Source of the DNA: Psychroserpens ponticola
Lineage (GTDB): Bacteria; Bacteroidota; Bacteroidia; Flavobacteriales; Flavobacteriaceae
NCBI RefSeq assembly: GCF_023556315.2
Contig: NZ_CP116221.1
Coordinates: 3,548,001 to 3,612,000 of the forward strand
Length of the DNA stretch: 64,000 bases
Direction: 5' to 3'
The translations under genes and the position numbers were made by a program. This document shows, piece by piece, positions 42,493 through 52,709 of the stretch; position 1 is the stretch's first letter, and each line of letters opens with the position of its first letter. The notes beneath the pieces were generated by a model. It made no database searches, had not been told where the DNA came from, and saw only the letters and a list, made by a program, of their open reading frames with translations.

Positions 42493-45273
42493 ATGAAAAA
42501 AAGTATTTTTATTTTTTTACTTGGGATCTTTTCTTTTAGTTCAGCCTTCGCCCAACAAACCCTAATTAAGGGTAGTGTTAAAGATGCTGTAACCAATGAA
42601 CCCATACCAGATGTTACAATTACTATTGAAGAAACATCGCAAGCTACAACTACTAATGGTTTTGGTGAGTTTACTTTTTCTTCAAATGTTCCCTTAGGTG
42701 AACAAGTGTTGAAAATATCTAAAGATGGATATGTAACTAAAAGATATCCTATTGTAGTGAATGAAGGTCAAACTGTAGATATTACAGATATGACTTTAGA
42801 CATTGATGTCTCAGATTCTGTAGATTTATTTACAATCTCGTTAACAGATGACGAACTTAATGATGACACTAGTGCCTCAGATAATATTTCTGGGTTATTA
42901 CAATCGTCACAAGACATCTATCAACGTACAGCTGCTTTTGAGTTTAGTTCTTCTTTCTTTAGAGTAAGAGGTTTAGATTCAGATAATGGTTCCGTTTTAA
43001 TTAACGGTGTTGAAATGAACAAATTGTATAATGGAAGACCACAATGGAGTAATTGGGGAGGACTTAATGATGTAATGCGTAACCAAGAACTGACTTCTGG
43101 GTTAACACCTTCAGCGTATAACTTTGGAGGTATTTTAGGAACATCTAACATTAACACAAGAGCTTCAAAATACAGACAAGGTGGTCGTGTAACCTATTCA
43201 TCATCTAACCGTAGTTATACTAACCGATTAATGACTAGTTATTCTTCTGGCTTAGTAGAAGGAGGTTGGGCTTACAGCTTTTCTCTTGGAAGACGATGGG
43301 GAAATGAAGGTTATCAAGATGCTTCTTTATATGATGCAAATTCATTTTTCGCATCTATTGAAAAGAAAATCAATGATAAGCATAGTATCAACTTTACATC
43401 AATTTATGCTCCAAATAGAAGAGGTAAATCTTCACCAAATACTCAAGAAGTTTATGACTTAAAAGGTATTAAATATAATGAATATTGGGGATATTTAGAT
43501 GGTGAAAAACGCAACTCTCGTATTAAAGAAGTAAAAGAACCAATACTAATGTTAAACCACTATTGGGATATTAGTACTAAAACATCTTTAAACACAAATG
43601 TTGCTTACCAATTTGGTACTTTAGGAAATAGTCGTTTAGATTATTCTGGTGGTGGAAACCCAAGTCCAGCTTATTACCAAGATTTACCGAGTTACAATTT
43701 ATCAGATGATGATGGGCCAGATTATGCTAATGCCTATATTAATGAACAGAATTTTATTAATGATGGCCAACTTGACTGGGAGCGTATTATAGATGCTAAC
43801 ATCACTAATAATGACCCAACTAATGGTGGAGCTAGACCAGCAGCTTATGTTCTATATGAAGACAGAAGTGATGATAAGCAACTGACAATCAATTCAATTT
43901 TAAGTTCAGAAATTAATGATAATATTTTATTAAACGCTTCTGTTAACTATAAAAGATTAAAATCTGAAAATTTTGGAGAAATTTTAGACTTATTAGGATC
44001 TAACGTTGGAGCATTAAATGTAGATTCTTTTGACGGTTTCCAGTATGATTCTCAAAATCCTGACCGTATCGTTGGTGAAGGAGATAAATTCAGATATAAC
44101 TATAATTTATTTGCTAATGTTATTTCAGGATATGCTCAAGCTCAATTCAAGTACAATAAAGTAGACTTTTATGTCTCTGCAAGTGTTACAAATACAACAT
44201 ATCAAAGAGAAGGTTTATGGGAACACAGTAGATTCGCAGGAGATTTATCTTATGGTAAAGGAAAAGAATTAACTTTTACTGGAATTGGTACAAAAGCAGG
44301 ATTTACTTATAAAATAACTGGTAAGCATTTATTAGATGTTAATGCTGGTTATATAACACGAGCACCTTCATTACGTAACACCTTTTCTAATTCAAGAGAA
44401 AACGCAAGTGTAGTAAGAGGTATAACTGAAGAAAAAGTAACTTCGTTTGATGCAAGTTACATTTTTAGATCTTCAATTGTTAAAGCTAAACTTACAGGAT
44501 ATTATTCAAAAATAGAAGATGCAAATGAAGTAGGATTTTATTATGCTGATGGTTTAAGTGGTTTTGATATTCAAGACAATGATACTTCTGCATTTGTACA
44601 AGAAATATTACAAGGAATCGATAAAAAACATATTGGAGTTGAATTAGGTATCGAAGCACAAGTTACACCAACTATTAAATTAAAAGGTGCAGGTTCTGTT
44701 GGTCAATATACTTATGATAACAATCCTAACTTATACTTAACATCTGCTAGTTTCACATCAGCTGATGGTTCAATTTCTTATGGAGAAGCGAATTTAAAAG
44801 ATTATAAAATTGCTGGAGGTCCTCAACGTGCTGCTTCAATTGGTTTTGAATATAGAGATCCTGATTACTGGTGGTTTGGTGCAACAGCAAACTTTTTCTC
44901 AAATGCATATATAGATATTAATACGTTAACAAGAACAGAGAATTTTTATTTAGATGCTGATGGCTTACCATTTAATGACTATGATGAAGACGTTGCTAAT
45001 GGTTTGTTAAAACAAGAAAAAATTGACGATTATATGGTTGTTAACCTTATAGGTGGAAAATCATGGAAAATAGATCAATACTATATTGGTTTTTTTGCTA
45101 GTGTTGGTAACCTGTTAGATAAACAATACAAAACTGGAGGTTTTGAACAAGGTAGAAACGCAAATTATAGAGAGTTAAGAGATGATAATTCTAACCCTAA
45201 ACGTGTTTTTGGACCTAAATATTGGTATGGCCGTGGTACAAATTACTTTGTAAATGTGTACTTTAGATTTTAA
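42493..45273 (+). CDS. TonB-dependent receptor with carboxypeptidase-regulatory-like domain
   Basis: A 926-residue outer-membrane receptor. Signal peptide about 1-20 (cleaved near FAQQTLIKG), a regulatory-like beta domain about 22-105 (GSVKDAVTNEPIPDVTITIEE), a plug about 125-235 (FRVRGLDSDNGSVLINGVEMN), and a long barrel ending YFVNVYFRF, the expected terminal Phe. It is followed 11 bases later by a DUF5689 lipoprotein, its probable surface or periplasmic partner, and is divergent from a secreted nuclease. The substrate is inferred to be a nucleic-acid-derived or phosphate compound only from that context. Confidence 0.9.
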   Translation: MKKSIFIFLLGIFSFSSAFAQQTLIKGSVKDAVTNEPIPDVTITIEETSQATTTNGFGEFTFSSNVPLGEQVLKISKDGYVTKRYPIVVNEGQTVDITDMTLDIDVSDSVDLFTISLTDDELNDDTSASDNISGLLQSSQDIYQRTAAFEFSSSFFRVRGLDSDNGSVLINGVEMNKLYNGRPQWSNWGGLNDVMRNQELTSGLTPSAYNFGGILGTSNINTRASKYRQGGRVTYSSSNRSYTNRLMTSYSSGLVEGGWAYSFSLGRRWGNEGYQDASLYDANSFFASIEKKINDKHSINFTSIYAPNRRGKSSPNTQEVYDLKGIKYNEYWGYLDGEKRNSRIKEVKEPILMLNHYWDISTKTSLNTNVAYQFGTLGNSRLDYSGGGNPSPAYYQDLPSYNLSDDDGPDYANAYINEQNFINDGQLDWERIIDANITNNDPTNGGARPAAYVLYEDRSDDKQLTINSILSSEINDNILLNASVNYKRLKSENFGEILDLLGSNVGALNVDSFDGFQYDSQNPDRIVGEGDKFRYNYNLFANVISGYAQAQFKYNKVDFYVSASVTNTTYQREGLWEHSRFAGDLSYGKGKELTFTGIGTKAGFTYKITGKHLLDVNAGYITRAPSLRNTFSNSRENASVVRGITEEKVTSFDASYIFRSSIVKAKLTGYYSKIEDANEVGFYYADGLSGFDIQDNDTSAFVQEILQGIDKKHIGVELGIEAQVTPTIKLKGAGSVGQYTYDNNPNLYLTSASFTSADGSISYGEANLKDYKIAGGPQRAASIGFEYRDPDYWWFGATANFFSNAYIDINTLTRTENFYLDADGLPFNDYDEDVANGLLKQEKIDDYMVVNLIGGKSWKIDQYYIGFFASVGNLLDKQYKTGGFEQGRNANYRELRDDNSNPKRVFGPKYWYGRGTNYFVNVYFRF

Positions 45274-45284
45274 AAAAAATAATT

Positions 45285-46733
45285 ATGAAAAAATTAATAT
45301 TAACACTTATGAAAACGAACAAAATTTTTACACTTTTCACGATTATAGCTATGAGTTTTGCTATAACTTCGTGTGTACAAGACGATGACTATACTGTGCC
45401 TAGCAGTTTAGGAGATGAAGAAAATGCGCTTTTAAATGATTTATTATCAGGAAATGCAATTGAAGTTACAATTGCTCAGGTAAAAGCTATGTATTTAGTT
45501 GAATTTGATCCAGGAGATAATGCTGCAGTTCTTATTGATGAAGACATCTATGTTAAAGGATATGTTTCTTCGTCTGATCAAACTGGAAACTTTTTCAAAG
45601 AGTTTTACATTCAAGATAGCCCATCTAATCCTACAGGAGCTTTAAAAATTGCAATAGATCAAGTAGATACTTACAATCAATTTAATATTGGTAGAGAAGT
45701 ATATGTTAACTTAAATGGTCTTTATATTGGAGAGCAAAGAATTGAAGATGGTGTGATTACTATTGGAGGTGATACTGAAACAGACCAATATGGTACTACA
45801 GTCGTAAGATTAAACACTATCCAAAAATCAAGAAAAGTACTGAGGTCTAAAACAACTGAAGTAATGGAACCATTGGTAACTACTTTTTCTCAATTAACAG
45901 ATAGTTCTGTTGGACTATTAGTAAGTGTTGAAAATGCTGAATTTGCTGATGACTTAGCTGGACTAAATTACTTTGATCCTATTCAATCTTTTGATACTCA
46001 AAGAAGGCTTCAAACATGCGAAGGAGCATCATATACTACGTTTAACTTAGAAACAAGTAGTTTTGCTAACTTTAAAAACACACCATTACCGCTTGGAAAT
46101 GGAACAATTACAGCTGTTGTGAATAAAACTTTTGATGGAGCTAGTGTAATCTTAGCATTAAACTCAATTGATAATGTAAACTTTACTGAAGCTCGTTGTG
46201 AGGTGATAGATATTAGTGACTATGTTGTCGTGTATGAAGAAGATTTTGTTGGTGGTTTAAATGGTTGGGAAGTAAATACCACTGAAGGAACTATGGATTG
46301 GTATCCAGCATCTTTTGGCGGAGTTTCATATATTAGAGGTTCTGCATATGATGGTTCTAATGCAGTACAAATGGTTAGTTGGTTAATCTCACCTTCTTTT
46401 GATTTTGACGCTCAAACTGATGAACAGATGATATTAGAAATTGCTGATGCATTTAGTGATGCAGGTGAAGAGCCCTTAACAGCTTACTATTCTAACGATT
46501 ATGTTTCAGGAAATGACCCTTCTACTGCTACTTGGACTGAAGTAGGAGCTAGTCAAATTGAAGCACTACCTATTAACGGAGGATTTTTTGATAATGTGTA
46601 TGATGCAACTAATTTTATAGATCTTTCTGCCGCAACTGGTAATGGTGTAATTGCATTTGTTTATGATAGTGATGATGCTGCGATTTCTTCGACAAGAGAT
46701 TTAGGTAATGTTAAAATATTATCTCCTCAATAA
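45285..46733 (+). CDS. DUF5689 lipoprotein with C-terminal choice-of-anchor-J-like domain
   Basis: A 482-residue lipoprotein with Cys30 after SFAITS, followed by acidic VQDDDYTVPSS, the surface-export pattern of Bacteroidota lipoproteins. The mature region has a DUF5689 domain (about 50-300, YVKGYVSSSDQTGNFFKEFYIQD, an OB-fold-like pattern), then a beta-sandwich domain about 315-482 (EEDFVGGLNGWEVNTTEG) of the choice-of-anchor-J type. A second ATG at 45309 (MKTNKIFTLF) would also give a good leader. It is cotranscribed with the TonB receptor. No T9SS tail is present. Confidence 0.82.
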   Translation: MKKLILTLMKTNKIFTLFTIIAMSFAITSCVQDDDYTVPSSLGDEENALLNDLLSGNAIEVTIAQVKAMYLVEFDPGDNAAVLIDEDIYVKGYVSSSDQTGNFFKEFYIQDSPSNPTGALKIAIDQVDTYNQFNIGREVYVNLNGLYIGEQRIEDGVITIGGDTETDQYGTTVVRLNTIQKSRKVLRSKTTEVMEPLVTTFSQLTDSSVGLLVSVENAEFADDLAGLNYFDPIQSFDTQRRLQTCEGASYTTFNLETSSFANFKNTPLPLGNGTITAVVNKTFDGASVILALNSIDNVNFTEARCEVIDISDYVVVYEEDFVGGLNGWEVNTTEGTMDWYPASFGGVSYIRGSAYDGSNAVQMVSWLISPSFDFDAQTDEQMILEIADAFSDAGEEPLTAYYSNDYVSGNDPSTATWTEVGASQIEALPINGGFFDNVYDATNFIDLSAATGNGVIAFVYDSDDAAISSTRDLGNVKILSPQ

Positions 46734-46772
46734 AAGTACCAACATAAATAATTAGTATTAATATAATTATAC

Positions 46773-46807
46773 AAAAACCTGCTAATTCATTTTAGCAGGT
46801 TTTTTTT
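46773..46807 (+). terminator. Terminator of the TonB-DUF5689 operon
   Basis: AAAAACCTGCTAA (46773-46785) pairs with TTAGCAGGTTTTT (46792-46804) and is followed by more T residues. Confidence 0.85.
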
Positions 46808-46822
46808 AACCATATTAACAAA

Positions 46823-47200
46823 ATGACAATCTTCGATATATTTTTCTTTAATGTTTTTAGCTACTATAAAGCGCGTTTTAAAAAACAAGCCAATACTATT
46901 GCCGTTTTATATATTTCAACGTTACAAATAGCTTTAGTATTCCTTTTGGGAAGTTTTTTTGCTGTTTTTTTAAGTCAAATGAATGTCAACACTATGTCTT
47001 CAAGTAAAGCTTGGACTTTATTTATAATAGCATCAATATTTATTTATTTTAAAAATTGGATTCAGTATGGAGGTAAAAAACGTAAAGTTTTAAATGCAAA
47101 GACAAGTAAAAATAAGTCTAAATTATATCCTATTTGGTTGCTCTGGTTATTACCAATTGCATCTATTGGTCTATCTATAATTATATTACAAGCATTATAA
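46823..47200 (+). CDS. Small membrane protein of unknown function
   Basis: A 125-residue protein with three hydrophobic segments (about residues 25-50, 60-78 and 100-122), separated by basic loops (GGKKRKVLNAKTSKNKSK), predicting an inner-membrane protein. I do not recognise a family. It begins 16 bases after a terminator and ends at another, so it forms its own transcript. The start ATG is the first in frame and gives a hydrophobic opening (MTIFDIFFFNVF). Confidence 0.65.
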   Translation: MTIFDIFFFNVFSYYKARFKKQANTIAVLYISTLQIALVFLLGSFFAVFLSQMNVNTMSSSKAWTLFIIASIFIYFKNWIQYGGKKRKVLNAKTSKNKSKLYPIWLLWLLPIASIGLSIIILQAL

Positions 47201-47204
47201 AAAC

Positions 47205-47236
47205 AAAACGCTATCAACATAAGTTAATAGCGTTTT
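47205..47236. terminator. Bidirectional hairpin terminator
   Basis: AAAACGCTAT (47205-47214) pairs with ATAGCGTTTT (47227-47236), with additional AAC/GTT pairs in the loop. It separates the convergent membrane-protein gene and the first giant T9SS gene. Confidence 0.8.
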
Positions 47237-47255
47237 TAATTTTATTAGTTATAAT

Positions 47256-50200
47256 TTAATTCTCTCTTTGAATATAAACCCAAGCGACTCTTTGTTTACC
47301 ATTATCATATTCCATCGTATAAAAATACGTTCCAACGGGTAATTCATCACCTTCATTGGTCTGTCCGAACCATTCATTCGTGTAATTTTTCTTAGTGTAT
47401 ACTAACACTCCATTTCTATTAAAAATTTCAAGTTTAGTAACACCATAGCTACTTAAATCAAAGACTTCATTTTTACCATCGCCATTAGGTGATATCCCTT
47501 GTGGAATAACACAAGTTGGTAATTCTATAACAGTTATGAATGTACTATTAGAACAACCTGTATCATTAAAAATGACTTCTATTTCGTAATCTCCTGCATC
47601 AATAACTGGAAGTGTTAATCCGTTTTCATTAGATATTAAACCATTTTCTAGATACCAATTAATAGTAACTTCACTCTCTGTATAGTTTTCAGGTGTGGCA
47701 GCTATAATAATTGGCACAGTAGCATTAGGGCAAACCTCATAATCAAAATTAGTTGTAAATGAAGTTAAAGGTTCAGTACCAATAACTAAATCGAAACTAT
47801 TAGTTACATAACAATCCGCAAAAGCTAAAGTTTCAACTCTTACAAATATGGTTTCTCCAGAACTGTCATAAGGGCTTGTTAAGGCACCAATTGCATCCAT
47901 TGCATCAGCTTGAGAAGTGTGATAAGTTACAATAAACTGTGATGCATCTTGACCATTTAATATATGAATATCATTTGTAACCAAATCAAATGTTGCAATT
48001 CCATCATCGTCATTATCACATCCAATCAAGTCAACACTTTCGGCTGTATGTGTCGGACTTGAAATGGATAATTCAAAGTTTGTTGTTTCAAAACAACCCG
48101 TAGCATTATCTTCAATTCTAATATATATTGTTTGAGGATTTGATGTATTCGGGTAAGGAGACATTAAATTGTTGATATCTAAATCTGCTTCAGCTTGAGA
48201 CTCATGATAAGTCACTGTAAAATCAGTAGGACTCTGAACACCTAAAACGACATTAGTATTATCATAAATATCAAATTCAGCTTGATTTGTAGTTGAACAT
48301 GCTGTTAAATCATCTGGTGTATTTGCTACTACAGGCTTAGGCAAAAATTCAATTAAAACTTCATCATCAATGATACAAGATGGTGAAAAAATAATTTGAA
48401 CTGTATATAAACCAGCTTCTATTACTGTAAGTGTAGAGGCTATTTCTCCAGGAATAACAAATCCGTCTTTATACCATACATGGTCTACATTTGGAGCTGA
48501 AGTGTCTAAAATAATAGTTTCATCTTCGCAAACGGCTGTTCCTCCTGCTATAGTAATATCACCACCTAAGTCTACTTCTCCTATATCAAAACTACCCGCT
48601 TTTAAATATACACCAGAGTCAAAAGCATTATCTCTCGCATCAGCAATTACCAATTTGATATGATATACTTCACCAATATTTACAGGTGAAAATGCAGTAA
48701 ATACATCTGTTCTTCCATCAAAAGAAATTGGAGGCAAATTATCTGGTATATATTCTCCAAAATATTGCTCATTAATTGCTGGACACGCGCCATTATCTGG
48801 GTGAATATTTGTTACCAAAATTGGATCAGTTGTTCCAGGTACTACTGCTAAATTTGTAGTAACACTATTTGAATCTGTTAACAAAAATGCAAAGGCATCT
48901 GAATAATCACATTCAAAAGTTCCCATATCATATTCTTCAGAAGCCATTAGAAAGTCAAAACTTAACTCGTCATTTAATGGTACAAAATCAAATTCTATTA
49001 TGGTAGCGTTATTTGTCACTTCACCAGTTATTGCTGTTAAATCTGCATCTCCAGTCCATGCGCCAGTTCCGCTTGAAACAAAATTCACATTTGGTCCTGC
49101 TGCTTGACTTGCATCACCTGAGGTTAACAATAAACCTTCTTCAAAAGGAAAACCTCCATCTGGATTAGAAAAGTATCCTATGCCATTATCTTCGCCGAAA
49201 TTAGTTCCTGTTGAAAATGTAACATTCGAAATTTGGGCACAAGGGCTGTCTATCAAAACATCAATCACTAACTCTTCTGGAGTGTACGTTGTTTGATCAA
49301 CTAGTACATTTCCAGATCCTGGTCTAATGCATAAATCAAATGTATAATCTACTGAGTCACTATCGGCTGAAAATATTCTTACATAATAAGTGTTTCCAAT
49401 TGTTAATACAGGTGTCACACTAGCATTAGCATCTGAACAATATAATTCAACTGGTGCTCCACAAGTACCTTCATAAACTGCATGATCTATATCTTGGAAA
49501 AAACCTCCTCCATTTATATTTAAAATTGATATAATTTGGATGTCATTTAATGCTACAAACTCAAACCACACATCATCATCAGGATCTCCAGCACATGCTC
49601 CGTCTGGAACACCAGATGGTGTTGCTTCTAACAATGTTCCTGATGTTATTAAATCACAACTTACATCTGCATTTACAACAGCCATTGTAGCATTACAAGG
49701 ATTATCATTTTCTGGAGGACAAGCCAATAATTGTATTGCTGAACTATTAATTACACAATTAACATCTTGATCATTATTTATAGTAACAACTACATCTACT
49801 AAAAATGGGAATGGACCAATCTGATAGATTCCTGTAGCTGATACAGGTTCTGTTAATCCATCTATATTGTTTGAAATTGTTAGTGATGTTGCATCACCCA
49901 AAGAAGTCACATTAACATCTATCAAAAATTGATTCCCGTTTGCACAATCATCTACTACTTGATAAGTTGCTACTGGATTGATACACGTTGCACATGCTAC
50001 TGTGAAATCAATGCCATCAGGAAATGATCCCGATGTACAACTTACTGAGCCATCTGAGGTGACTTGAATTGTAATAACACCTGTTAATGATTGAAAAGTT
50101 AAACCTGATATATCGCCATCATTTCCTTCTCCATTATATAATACGCCTGCTGGTGTGCCACTTCCATCTGTTACTAATAAGAAATCAAATGGATCGCCTT

Positions 50201-52589
50201 CTACTTCTCCTGAATTTATTGTTAAGTTAAGAGGTGAGCCATCTGAACTTGTATATGTTAAAGTTATTGAATCGTTATTGTCATAGCACAAGAAACCTGC
50301 TATTGGTCCTGCACTACAATCTACAACGGTGTCTAAACACAATTCTTGAGTCAATGCGCCACTAGAGATCTCACAATTTGTATCATCATCATTTGCGACT
50401 GTTATTACTACTGGTACATTATTTGCAAATGGCCCAAAGGTTACCACTCCTGTTACTCCTACTGTTTGTGGTGCACTCCCTTGATCATCACTTAACGTGA
50501 TTGTATTTGCGGATCCTAAATCTGTTAAATCTACTTCTACAAAAAATTCTGGGCCTACTACACAATTTGAAACAACACTATAAGTCGCTACTGGATTTAC
50601 ACATGTTGCACAAGAAACTATAAAATCCCATTCTAATCTCGCTCCTGATTCACAACTTACTGAGCCATCACTATTCACTTCCATGTAAATAGAATCTCCT
50701 AATACAGAATCAAATGTAAGGCCTGTGAAATCAAACACATCATCTCCTTCACTACTAAATAGAAGTGCTCCTGTATTATCGGTTCCATCATAGATGGATA
50801 AATCATCAAAACCTCCCTCTATCGTTCCTGAATTGAATACGATTCGTATTGGACTACCATCACTCGAGGTAAAGGTCCAATTTGTTGTATCGTTATTCAG
50901 ATAACAATAATTTATTTGGGTTGGTGCCTGTGTACAATCTATTGCGAATTCTGTTTGTATTGTTGTTGTGAAATTAATTGGTCCTGCCCAAGAGCTAAAT
51001 ACGCCTGATCCGCAATCTGCTCGTAACCAAACCTCATAATCGGTAGAGTAATCTAAACCTGTCTCATTTACTGTCGTTGACCCTACAGTTGTCCCTGATC
51101 CTGTAGGCTCGCCTGAACCTGCTGGCAACACTACATATTCCCATGAAGTCTCACCATTATTCCCATTCCAATCTATATCTGCCGTTGTGCCACCTACATT
51201 TGAAACAACAATACTACTTGGTGCTATACAAAATGATCCACAAGCTTCTACTCGAACTAAGTCTATTGACATATCTCCTTCAAATCCTCCTATTCCCGTA
51301 TGACTAAACTCTACATATATCGTCTGCCCTAAATAAGAATCTAAGTTGATTCCTATTGGAACCCATGGTTGAGCTCCATCGGTCTGTAATTCGCCTGACC
51401 ATATAAATAAATTAGTAAATGGTCCTGCTGCTGAATCGGAAACACCTACATTAAGAACTCCCATATCTGATCCAAAAGCATGCATGTAAAAAGATAATTC
51501 TGCACCATCAACTGCGCTTGTTAAATCTATTGCTGGACTTACTGCTGAAGCCGTAGTTGTTGAAGTTCCTGCCTCGTAATTCATGAAACTAGTGCCGCTA
51601 AACGCTGCATCTGCGCCTGTTCCGAATGACCCTGAATCATTGGGAATCTCCCAAGTGCCATCTGCACCTCCAAAATCTCCTGTCCAGCCATCTAAACCAT
51701 CAAACTCTGCTGTATAAACATAGGAAGAACTACCCGTTGAACAGGTAACACCAACTGGTGCTGGTGGTGGTGTATTAAATGTGCTGAAATTAATTGGACC
51801 TGACCAAAAACTAAAGCCATCAACTCCACAATCTGATCTAACCCAAACTTCATAATCGGTAATCGCTGTTAATCCTGAAATTGGATAAGAATTATTAATC
51901 ATTGTTGCTGTTCCTGAACCTGTTGGCTCTCCTGTACCTGCAGCCTGAACTAAAACTTCCCAGTTACTCTCTGAACCACCTGTGCTCCATGTAAGATCCG
52001 CTGAAACATCTGTAATGTTATCTACAATAAATCCTGATGGATAATCACAAGTAGAATTATAAACTATTATATTATCTAGTAACCAATACCAAGCCCAAGT
52101 ATCTCCATCATTGTATACAAATCTTATTTGCATTGCTGCATTAGAATAAGCCGTAATATCTAAATGCTGTGTATCTGGTGCATCAAATGCTCCTATATCT
52201 GCTGCTTGATTTAATACTTCAACCCAATTGGTACCATCAAATACTTCTACTATAGTGAAATCTGCTGCACCATTATTATTGTAATATTGATCAAAATCTA
52301 AATACAATAAAACTGATCCTGTTGTATCAAATACAGGGGAAGTTAAAGTCTCTATTAGTGCAATACCATCACCATTAGCATCACTATCTACAAATGCAAC
52401 ATTGGAACCGTTTAAACTGTTTGCGCCTCCTTGTAAACCAGAAACCCATGAATCACCCATGGCTCCTCCTTCATCGGTAACAATCCAATCCGCTGGAATA
52501 TCAACGTCAAAATTCTCCTGTAAATAGGTTTGGGCATTTATACTAATAGCTAGTATAAAAAGCATACTTATTAATATGTATTTTTTCAT
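47256..52589 (-). CDS. Giant T9SS type B adhesin-like protein, copy A
   Basis: A 1777-residue exported protein. Signal peptide 1-19 (NAQ at its end), then a choice-of-anchor-J-like domain (YLQENFDVDIPADWIV), fibronectin III-like modules, a MAM-like domain (about 285-450), two CUB-like repeats with paired Cys (CATCVNPVATY, CATCINPVATY), a pre-peptidase-like region, then a choice-of-anchor-L region unique to this copy (near VDQTTYTPEELVIDVL), Ig-like repeats, and the gliding-motility-associated C-terminal domain (GISPNGDGKNEVFDLSSYG ... YIQREN) that marks T9SS type B cargo. Residues of the first about 1000 are nearly identical to copy B at 55656-60779. It likely acts on the cell surface in adhesion. 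Confidence 0.88.
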   Translation of the reverse strand: MKKYILISMLFILAISINAQTYLQENFDVDIPADWIVTDEGGAMGDSWVSGLQGGANSLNGSNVAFVDSDANGDGIALIETLTSPVFDTTGSVLLYLDFDQYYNNNGAADFTIVEVFDGTNWVEVLNQAADIGAFDAPDTQHLDITAYSNAAMQIRFVYNDGDTWAWYWLLDNIIVYNSTCDYPSGFIVDNITDVSADLTWSTGGSESNWEVLVQAAGTGEPTGSGTATMINNSYPISGLTAITDYEVWVRSDCGVDGFSFWSGPINFSTFNTPPPAPVGVTCSTGSSSYVYTAEFDGLDGWTGDFGGADGTWEIPNDSGSFGTGADAAFSGTSFMNYEAGTSTTTASAVSPAIDLTSAVDGAELSFYMHAFGSDMGVLNVGVSDSAAGPFTNLFIWSGELQTDGAQPWVPIGINLDSYLGQTIYVEFSHTGIGGFEGDMSIDLVRVEACGSFCIAPSSIVVSNVGGTTADIDWNGNNGETSWEYVVLPAGSGEPTGSGTTVGSTTVNETGLDYSTDYEVWLRADCGSGVFSSWAGPINFTTTIQTEFAIDCTQAPTQINYCYLNNDTTNWTFTSSDGSPIRIVFNSGTIEGGFDDLSIYDGTDNTGALLFSSEGDDVFDFTGLTFDSVLGDSIYMEVNSDGSVSCESGARLEWDFIVSCATCVNPVATYSVVSNCVVGPEFFVEVDLTDLGSANTITLSDDQGSAPQTVGVTGVVTFGPFANNVPVVITVANDDDTNCEISSGALTQELCLDTVVDCSAGPIAGFLCYDNNDSITLTYTSSDGSPLNLTINSGEVEGDPFDFLLVTDGSGTPAGVLYNGEGNDGDISGLTFQSLTGVITIQVTSDGSVSCTSGSFPDGIDFTVACATCINPVATYQVVDDCANGNQFLIDVNVTSLGDATSLTISNNIDGLTEPVSATGIYQIGPFPFLVDVVVTINNDQDVNCVINSSAIQLLACPPENDNPCNATMAVVNADVSCDLITSGTLLEATPSGVPDGACAGDPDDDVWFEFVALNDIQIISILNINGGGFFQDIDHAVYEGTCGAPVELYCSDANASVTPVLTIGNTYYVRIFSADSDSVDYTFDLCIRPGSGNVLVDQTTYTPEELVIDVLIDSPCAQISNVTFSTGTNFGEDNGIGYFSNPDGGFPFEEGLLLTSGDASQAAGPNVNFVSSGTGAWTGDADLTAITGEVTNNATIIEFDFVPLNDELSFDFLMASEEYDMGTFECDYSDAFAFLLTDSNSVTTNLAVVPGTTDPILVTNIHPDNGACPAINEQYFGEYIPDNLPPISFDGRTDVFTAFSPVNIGEVYHIKLVIADARDNAFDSGVYLKAGSFDIGEVDLGGDITIAGGTAVCEDETIILDTSAPNVDHVWYKDGFVIPGEIASTLTVIEAGLYTVQIIFSPSCIIDDEVLIEFLPKPVVANTPDDLTACSTTNQAEFDIYDNTNVVLGVQSPTDFTVTYHESQAEADLDINNLMSPYPNTSNPQTIYIRIEDNATGCFETTNFELSISSPTHTAESVDLIGCDNDDDGIATFDLVTNDIHILNGQDASQFIVTYHTSQADAMDAIGALTSPYDSSGETIFVRVETLAFADCYVTNSFDLVIGTEPLTSFTTNFDYEVCPNATVPIIIAATPENYTESEVTINWYLENGLISNENGLTLPVIDAGDYEIEVIFNDTGCSNSTFITVIELPTCVIPQGISPNGDGKNEVFDLSSYGVTKLEIFNRNGVLVYTKKNYTNEWFGQTNEGDELPVGTYFYTMEYDNGKQRVAWVYIQREN
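49592..52538 (-). repeat. 2,947-bp near-identical direct repeat, copy A
   Basis: Shared with 57776-60722 at a constant offset of 8,184 bases. I found a single difference: T at 51557 against C at 59741 (a Thr to Ala change in the protein). The upstream limit coincides with the AAT GCC CAA codons that end the signal peptide; the other limit lies inside the coding region at the PDGAC stretch. Confidence 0.9.
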
Positions 52590-52648
52590 TAGATTTAATT
52601 GAAGTAGTTAATCTTGTCTTTTAATACTTTAAAACTTTTCAAAACACA

Positions 52649-52676
52649 AAAAGCCCCGTAATAAAACAGAGCTTTT
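52649..52676 (-). terminator. Terminator of the porP/OmpA operon
   Basis: On the minus strand AAAAGCTCTG pairs with CGGGGCTTTT (two wobble pairs) and is followed by T residues. It lies between the OmpA-type stop (52710) and the start of giant copy A (52589), so copy A needs its own promoter. Confidence 0.65.
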
Positions 52677-52709
52677 ATGATTAGTTAGTTGGTCATTATA
52701 GTTAGTTAA

